Below, one piece after another: positions 57,924 through 64,000 of a stretch of 64,000 nt of DNA. The stretch comes from Sclerotiophoma versabilis (lineage: Eukaryota; Ascomycota; Dothideomycetes; Pleosporales; Didymellaceae): positions 1,488,001 to 1,552,000 of the forward strand of contig JAAROD010000058.1 of assembly GCA_012274445.1 (NCBI GenBank), written 5' to 3'. Within the stretch, counting starts at the first letter, position 1, and each line of letters begins with the position of its first letter. A program made the translations under genes and the position numbers. The notes under the pieces are model-generated. The model had not been told where the DNA came from, searched no databases, and saw only the letters and a program-made list of their open reading frames with translations.

Positions 57924-59588
57924 ATGATCATGAGGTGGCTACTTTCTTTCCTAGTCTTGGCCATTGCTGCCGTGGTGAGGGCCGCGAGTTTCACGGGCAA
58001 CAGGCTGCTAGTTGTCCTCGACGAGCAGGCCGAGCGCGAGAAGTACAGCGTGTTTCTCGAAGATCTGGCGGGTGAGTGCATTTTTCTCGATGTTAAAGAG
58101 AGCATAAGCTCCGAGTCTGAGCTCCAGTCGTTTGGAAACTCTAGAGGAGCTCTATTTGCTACTTCTGCAATTGGAGGATTTCAAGCCGCGTCAGCTCGCA
58201 AGACGTCCTCCAGGCAGCTTGATGGGAGCTTACCATTACCGTCAATTGGAACTGCGGATGACCAGGACACGGTTAACATATATATGTAGCTCGTGGCTTC
58301 CACACCACTGTCGAGTCTCCAAAGGGAGACAAGGTCGCCCTCTTCAAGCACGACGAACGAACCTACGACCATATCCTCCTGCTCCCCGCAAAGTCGAAAG
58401 GCCTCGGCCCAGCTTTGACCGCCAGCAATTTTCTCCAGTTCCTCAAGAAGGATGGAAACGTTCTCGTTGCGCTCTCTAGCGAGCAAGCTACCCCCACTGC
58501 TGTGCAGTCCCTTCTCCTCGAGCTCGACATCAACATTCCCAGCAACAAGGGCGCATTGGTTGTCGACCACTTCAACTATGACTCTCTCTCTGCATCAGAC
58601 AAGCATGACGTTCTGCTGCTCCCATTTCCCGCTGCGTTGAGATCAGGCGTAAAGAACTACTTCGGTGGAGAGGGTTACATCGCCGTTCCCCGCGCTGTTG
58701 GACAAGTCCTTGGGAATGATTCGCCTATGCTGTCTCCCATTCTCCGTGCACCGAGCACAGCATACAGCTACGACTCCAAGGATGAGATTGAGGCTGTGGA
58801 AGACCCCTTCGCTGTTGGCCAGCAGCTGAGCCTTGTCTCTGCTATGCAGGCTCACAACTCAGCGCGTTTGACCGTTCTCGGATCTGCTGAGCTCCTTCAG
58901 AACAAGTGGTTCGCCGAGAAGGTCAAGCTTGGCGACAAGGCTGTGACAACTTCTAACCGCGACTTCGCGGCGAAGATATCCGCCTGGGCCTTCAAGGAGA
59001 CTGGCGTGCTTAAAGTTGGCAAAGTTGTCCACTACCAGGACGAGGGTGCTAGCAAGAAGCTCAATGCCAGCGTCCCCGAGAGCAACCCTACCATCTACCG
59101 TATCAAGAGCGATGTTGTACGTCTTTGTTTCATTAGAACAGCCTGAGTTCAAACTAACAGCCGTGCAGCAATTCCAGGTCGAGGTTTCCGAGTGGTCCAA
59201 TGATCAACTCACTCCCTTCGTCCCCGATGCAAACGACGACATTCAGCTCGAGTTCAGTATGCTGTCGCCCTTCCACCGCCTCAACCTCTCTCCCATCTCC
59301 CAAACTGCGAACTCTAGCATCTTTGGCGTAGCTTTCAAGACGCCCGATCAGCACGGTATCTTTAACTTCCGCGTCAACTACCGCCGACCTTTCGTGACAA
59401 ACATCGATGAGAAGAGGCAGGTCACAGTGAGACACTTTGCCCACGATGAGTGGCCGAGGAGTTGGCAGATTAGCGGTGCTTGGGTCTGGATTGGTGGCAT
59501 CTGGGTTACAGTCGCTGGGTGGTTGGCATTTGTTGCCGTCTGGCTGTACAGCGCGCCGGCTGAAAAGAGCGTGAAGAAGACACAGTAG
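57924..59588 (+). CDS. WBP1: Oligosaccharyltransferase subunit WBP1 (OST48)
   Basis: Three exons: 57924-58071, 58290-59116, 59169-59588; introns 58072-58289 (218 bases) and 59117-59168; 464 aa. A signal peptide (MIMRWLLSFLVLAIAAVVRA) is followed by the OST48 start NRLLVVLDE, then ARGFHTTVESPKGD across intron 1 and GALVVDHFNYDSLSASDKHD. A single C-terminal helix (VWIGGIWVTVAGWLAFVAVWL) is followed by a short tail ending KKTQ, an exact KKxx dilysine ER-retrieval signal as in yeast Wbp1. Essential ER subunit of N-glycosylation. Two ATGs two codons apart (57924, 57930) could both serve. OST3/6 of the same complex is at 12648-13738. Confidence 0.95.
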
Positions 59589-59745
59589 GTGGTCTTGAAT
59601 CTGTGTTGTATGTAAAGGGTAGAATTGACCCTGGTATGATTGAGAAGAGATATCCCATCAGCGATGCGAGCTGTGTAGATTATGGATTTATGGGCTGGCA
59701 TCATCAAAAGCTTAGCATTAAAATGCAGCGTTACAACACCATGCA

Positions 59746-60771
59746 CTATACTGCGTGCGCACCCCCTCTCTCAATCCAGGGTCTCACAGGCCTCACCGAC
59801 ACCGCCCTTCTCACCTTCTTGACGTCCAGCAGCCTCATTATTTCCCCCTCAATTCGCCTTGGACTCGATGTTGACGCGCTCCATCTCGAGTTCGAGTGCT
59901 TCTGGCTCATCCACGCCCCTTCGTTTGCAAACTTTACATGCTTTGCGTTCTGCAAATGCAAAGGTCCCGGGCCCTTTTGAAAAGCTCGGTACGGATCGTA
60001 AATGGTCGGAATCGGCTCACGGGCTATCCGCGGTTGCGGATGGAGAGCGTGGAAACCGTCGCTCATGCCTAATGCCGAGGCGGTGGGCTCGAAGGCACGA
60101 GTGTCTCTTGATTCAACGTGGCGATTGTGCAGAGCGACGAGGCTTGCCGTGAACGTAGTGATCAGCAGGAACCCGGTCAGGGCTGATGTGATGCCGAGTC
60201 CTCTGCTCAGTGGAGCAAGGAGGGCGAAGAAAGATAGATCGGCAGAGTCAAGTATTGGGAAGAGTGGGGTGCTAAATGCCTCCAGTTTCAGGGCAATTGC
60301 TATAGCGCAGCCGAAGGTTATGATTGCGAGGATAGCGGATGTAAGCTCCATGAGTAGGACCATGGACGGTGGTATGCGTAGCCAGTAATACCGGTTCGAC
60401 ATGATGACTAGGAGGATAGTGAGAGCGGTGATTGAACTCTGTTCCAGTCAGATCAATTACTCATACTTAGAACAATGCTTACAGTAATAACTAAAGTCCA
60501 CGTCCGCGCAGTATTTCCGATGGCTGCGGTAATGAACCTTGACAACAACGAAGCTGACTCGGGCCCTAGTCTGGATTGAAAATTCGAAAGAATTGATGCC
60601 CCCCGATTGTCGATAGTTTGAGTGATGACGAGAGCTGTGCAGACGTCAGCCTTCTACGCATCCGTCACGTATGTACTTCTACTCACACCAAGTTCCCAGT
60701 GTAAAGACTAAGGCTGTGCCTATCAAGGCAAGTGACCGTACAACTGTCAATGCCGTCTTTAAATCAGTCAT
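59746..60771 (-). CDS. Four-helix membrane protein, function unknown
   Basis: Three exons: 60687-60771, 60483-60634, 59746-60438; introns 60635-60686 and 60439-60482; 309 aa. Hydrophobic segments: residues about 8-28 (VVRSLALIGTALVFTLGTW), 67-90 (TWTLVITSSITALTILLVIM), 95-120 (PPSMVLLMELTSAILAIITF) and 140-170 (ITSALTGFLLITTFTASLVAL). The four-helix plan resembles MARVEL-like fungal membrane proteins, but I see no diagnostic motif. The C-terminal 130 residues are soluble, basic and Pro/Ser-rich (RIAREPIPTIYDPYRAFQKG). It overlaps no other gene; WBP1 ends 157 bases away on the other strand. Confidence 0.75.
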
Positions 60772-62314
60772 TTTGAATCAGTTGCAATTGTAAATCAAGG
60801 GCTGGTTTTGAGGTGGTTAATCCTGCCCAGTTGGTAGCCACCCCCACAGCTTGTAGTGAGTGTATAGATGTGATAGCGGGCAGCTGTCCTGTAGATGCAC
60901 ACTCGGTCGATTCCAACCACTGCGAGGAGGCTTCTTTGTACAAAACATCAGCCGCAAAAGCAAGGTCTTGATCCGGAAGCAATACAACCGAAAGAACCTA
61001 GCAATGACCCCACAACCTTGAGCAAATCGAAGGCTGAACAAGGGCTGTCGCGCCTGGTATGACAGGAACATATTTGGAAGAACTTGGGCTTCGAGAAGAC
61101 CCGATCTGATGGATCATGTGTCAGTTTTAATTAGATGTGCTAAGTTGCGACGCCTTCTGAGGCAGCATTGTACGACGGCGTCCGGCTGAATTGGAGCTCC
61201 TGAACCGCATATGAAGAAAAAGCAACGGTTGCTTGTGGTAATTTGCGCTTCTAAAAGTCGAGCAGTTGAAGTGTGCTTGCAAGGCTGCTAGCTTTCTGCA
61301 TTGTCAACGTTATGTACACTGGGTACGGAAACTTATATGAGTACCCGCCTAATACCTGTTCTGAGTTCGAGCAAGTGTGGGCTGGGACTGTGTACATGCG
61401 CAGTTAAAGGAAGAAGCTCATTAATGTATTGTCATGCTAACAGCCTTTCTGTAAGATCCAGTTTATAATAATTGCACGTTGGTGATGCAAGTGCTGGCAA
61501 TTTTGGGGCAAGTGCAACCCTCTGCAAAGAGTTGTTACTCTTCTTTTTCTCGCCACACTGCCAACTTTACACAAAAGAAATTCTAGACTGATACCTTCAA
61601 CAACACAAGAAGCATGAGTCGAAGCAGATCCCTCCTTCGTCACCTTCTACAAAACTTTCGCGAGGCAAAGCTCTTTACATCCCTCATTGATTCGTTATCC
61701 GTGGATCCATAATCCATTAGGATAGGTTCATCGCTGCTTTATCAATCCAAAGGCAAGATGAAAATATCGGTAGTTTTGTTCAGTTGCAAACATCAGACAG
61801 CTTCTCACCCAAAGGCTCACTTCAGTGCAGCCTAGAGGACCATCAAATAACATCCTGAGTCATTATCAGCAACAAAGTTTCCGCCAGACTCAGAGTTTGC
61901 AGACCTTTCTCTGGATTAAAGAAAATGATGTGACGGTTTGGGGCTGCTTTTCGATGCAATGATACCCTTAGCAGAAGTATGGTTTCTTAGTACTTGCACC
62001 TTCTTCATCTGATTTCCGGACCCCAATGCTTCCTCATTGAGACAACTCTGAGAGTTTCAGTAGTCTAGCATAGCCACAGAGTCTATTGCTATGTCAGTAG
62101 CATACATTCACACTAATGCATGCCCAAGACGTATATCTCCAGGTTGATTGCACATTATCTTGGTCTGACCGGTTCGACTCTCTCATCGTATCTTCGACCA
62201 TTCTTGCCGATACATTAATCCCGTCATCTGCTCAATCATCGAGCGCAACAATATTCGGCATGCTTGACAACTAGGGGTCCTGGGGAGTTTTTTCCTTTAC
62301 AGCGAAAGCAAGAT
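60772..62314. other. Gene-poor, A/T-richer stretch
   Basis: About 1.5 kb upstream of the four-helix protein gene, somewhat richer in A and T than the rest. Short frames only (60764-61071 and 61437-61643, minus). No repeat, RNA or domain recognised. Confidence 0.4.
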
Positions 62315-63010
62315 TCATGTCAACAACGAAGATAGGGTACTAACGATCGCTTGCGTATGTTCATCTACATTGACTGCGCAGCCAGCATCGATTAGGGACC
62401 CGCCCAAACAACGAGCCTCGAGGAACTTCCCCTCGCTTCATGCTAAATCCGTTAACGAAGTCAAATACTGAAGCACATCCTCCCAAAGAAGCAAGCCGCG
62501 TAGCGTCCATCTAGCCGAATCAGAAGCTGAAGGGAGCGCTTGCGAAACAAACATCTTCTGCTTCATCAAGAACTATCGGCTGAGACACACGAGTGGGTGA
62601 TGTCGCACCAGGAGAGCAAGCCTATCTCCACTCTAGCAGAAATTTGGAACTTCTGAATTAGAACAGCATCAATATGCTTGAGGCTTCCCAAGAGATCGCT
62701 GATCAAGAGTTTCGGGGTCAATACACAACTTGTATCTGTCAAAGGCACTTTGGCCAACGCGGTCTGCGACAATGGAACTCACCTTAAGAATTAGATATGC
62801 ATGTGGAAGAGTACATCGAGTCCCTGCTACCCTGTCCATGAAACTTAGAACCTGCAAACTCAGTTGCAAGGACACTGCTACATTCTTCTCCTCTTGCCGT
62901 AGAAAAGTGCCAAGAGTATCTCCCAAGTAGAGCGACTTCTTCTCAGAGAAGGAATTGTGTTCGAGCCATTTTGTCATTAGCAAATACAGCAGAACGAATA
63001 TCGGACTCAT
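62315..63010 (-). pseudogene. Possible decayed protein gene
   Basis: Four short minus-strand frames follow each other with frame changes: 63010-62669, 62772-62566, 62566-62438, and an open stretch to a stop at 62315-62317 after one in-frame TGA. Their translations look coding in places (for instance LGDTLGTFLRQEEKN, ISDLLGSLKHIDAVLIQKF, RWTLRGLLLWEDVLQYL, LGGSLIDAGCAVNVDEH), with alternating hydrophobic/charged helices, but none is complete. I cannot name the family. This is a weak call based on frame succession only. Confidence 0.28.
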
Positions 63011-63750
63011 GTAGTGATCTACTCATGCGGAGCTTGCTTCCAGTTTCTCGATTGCGAAGTCGAGAAGACGAAAAGAGAGCAAAGATGGCCTCAGAAGAAC
63101 GTGCAACAGCAACAATATTGCGCGCTCATTACTGTACGCTGTTCAGGTCATCGCAAGATAGAACAAAAAGCCTGCGTGGAAGAGAGCTTGTTTCTTTGTC
63201 TGAGGCAAAGCCTTTCCTTACGGAAGCCGTCGTGGTTCGCGTATGCTAAGGACCAGTCAATTTGTCATAGTGAAGTACCTGGATCAAAAATTTGCGCACC
63301 TACCTAAAGAGAAAACAAACGGAAAATATCAAGGATACTTTTGATAATCCCCTCTCGAGACACAAATGGTGGCAAGATATACTAAGCCACGTAGTACTAG
63401 CCAGCCAGCCATTGCTACCTAGGCAGATTACGAACTCGATGGATACTGATAGCGCACTTGAGGTAATGAAGATCAGAATTTTTATTCAGGAAACCTCTAG
63501 ATAACCAGCACCAGTAACAACCTGCCCATTATACGTACATACTGCTCATTTCAGACGTCAAAATTTGGAAACATCAACATCAGCTTCTTTTGCATTGCTC
63601 CCGGAGGACCTTCTCTTGCAATATTTCGGATGGACAACTGGAACAGAAGATTGGAATGGTTTGGTAGATCATTACAGTATCCTTCTCTTCCAAAGGCTAG
63701 GTCATACTGACGAAACGACATGACGCGCATATGGTCTCTATGTACGGTGC
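63011..63750. other. Unassigned stretch with exon-like fragments
   Basis: 740 bases. Plus-strand frame open from about 63553 to the TGA at 63722 begins after a good acceptor (TTTCAG) and reads LLPEDLLLQYFGWTTGTEDW further in, which looks coding. It could be an exon of the gene that runs off the window end, but I found no in-frame splice joining it. Confidence 0.3.
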
Positions 63751-64000
63751 ATGATAAAAAATAAGCGGCAGTACAAAATATGTGGCGTATCAATTGTTGA
63801 ACGGGATACAGAGGGGGGAGTACTTGTTGTGGACTACAGTGGGCTTCTAGTCGAAAACGAGGCCCAGGAAAAGAACGAAGAGAGCCGACGGAGGATTGCC
63901 AAAATCTTCAAGAAAATCCATACGCTAGAAGAAACGGTACTGTTGAATGCCAGTGGCGGCTGGTTGGCAGATCGAGGCGATTGGAATCTCTTTCCTGCTT
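63751..64000 (+). CDS. Partial open frame running off the window end
   Basis: Frame open from ATG 63751 to the last base, at least 83 codons, with no stop. It reads MIKNKRQYKICGVS at the start, then VLVVDYSGLLVENEAQEKN, ESRRRIAKIFKKIHTLEE and GGWLADRGDWNLFPA. Amino-acid usage is balanced and looks coding. An upstream frame (63553-63724) may be an earlier exon. The family is not recognised; the 3' part is outside the window. Confidence 0.4.
   Translation, partial: MIKNKRQYKICGVSIVERDTEGGVLVVDYSGLLVENEAQEKNEESRRRIAKIFKKIHTLEETVLLNASGGWLADRGDWNLFPA

Noticed and set aside
1..64000. CRISPR array, transposase, reverse transcriptase or secondary-metabolite cluster
   Set aside because: No regularly spaced repeats, no such enzyme domains and no terminal repeats were found in the frames read.

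Overview
The window looks like a chromosomal segment of a filamentous ascomycete, most likely a member of Dothideomycetes close to Pleosporales. This is inferred from short GT-AG introns (mostly 44-60 bases, a few 200-330), roughly balanced base composition, and Pezizomycotina-type protein families. Species cannot be read from the sequence. I worked out the exon structures by hand from splice sites and frame continuity; every multi-exon model given sums to a whole number of codons.

Layout: (i) 0-3 kb, two tandem paralogous AT-hook genes; (ii) 3.4-24 kb, mainly housekeeping genes: mitochondrial malic enzyme, HAM1-like lipid-binding protein, a coiled-coil protein, OST3/6, DPH5, SPT3, RPL19, a large BRE4-like membrane protein and a small conserved protein; (iii) 25-32 kb, KXD1, SEC18/NSF and a 2H phosphoesterase-like protein; (iv) 32.6-38.5 kb, a large fusion of zinc-binding repeats, cytosine-5 DNA methyltransferase, RING and SNF2 helicase; (v) 40.5-48.4 kb, a disordered protein, a long gene-poor stretch, an intron-containing tRNA-Met and a tRNA-Lys 3' fragment; (vi) 48.4-52.7 kb, a single-exon 1446-residue protein joining a HeLo-like domain, a pseudokinase, IQ motifs and a trypsin-like protease; (vii) 53.9-60.8 kb, an RTA1-family protein, a BTB protein, complex I 9.5 kDa subunit, WBP1 and a four-helix membrane protein; (viii) 60.8-64 kb, a decayed-looking gene-poor end with one open frame running off the window.

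Most genes are unrelated in function, as usual for fungi, and many are arranged as divergent pairs sharing short promoters. Two subunits of the oligosaccharyltransferase complex (OST3/6 and WBP1) lie 45 kb apart. The two most unusual genes are the DNA methyltransferase-SNF2 fusion, in which I cannot find the ATP-binding Walker A motif although later helicase motifs are kept, and the HeLo-pseudokinase-IQ-protease fusion, which resembles fungal cell-death and allorecognition proteins but carries its own complete serine-protease triad.
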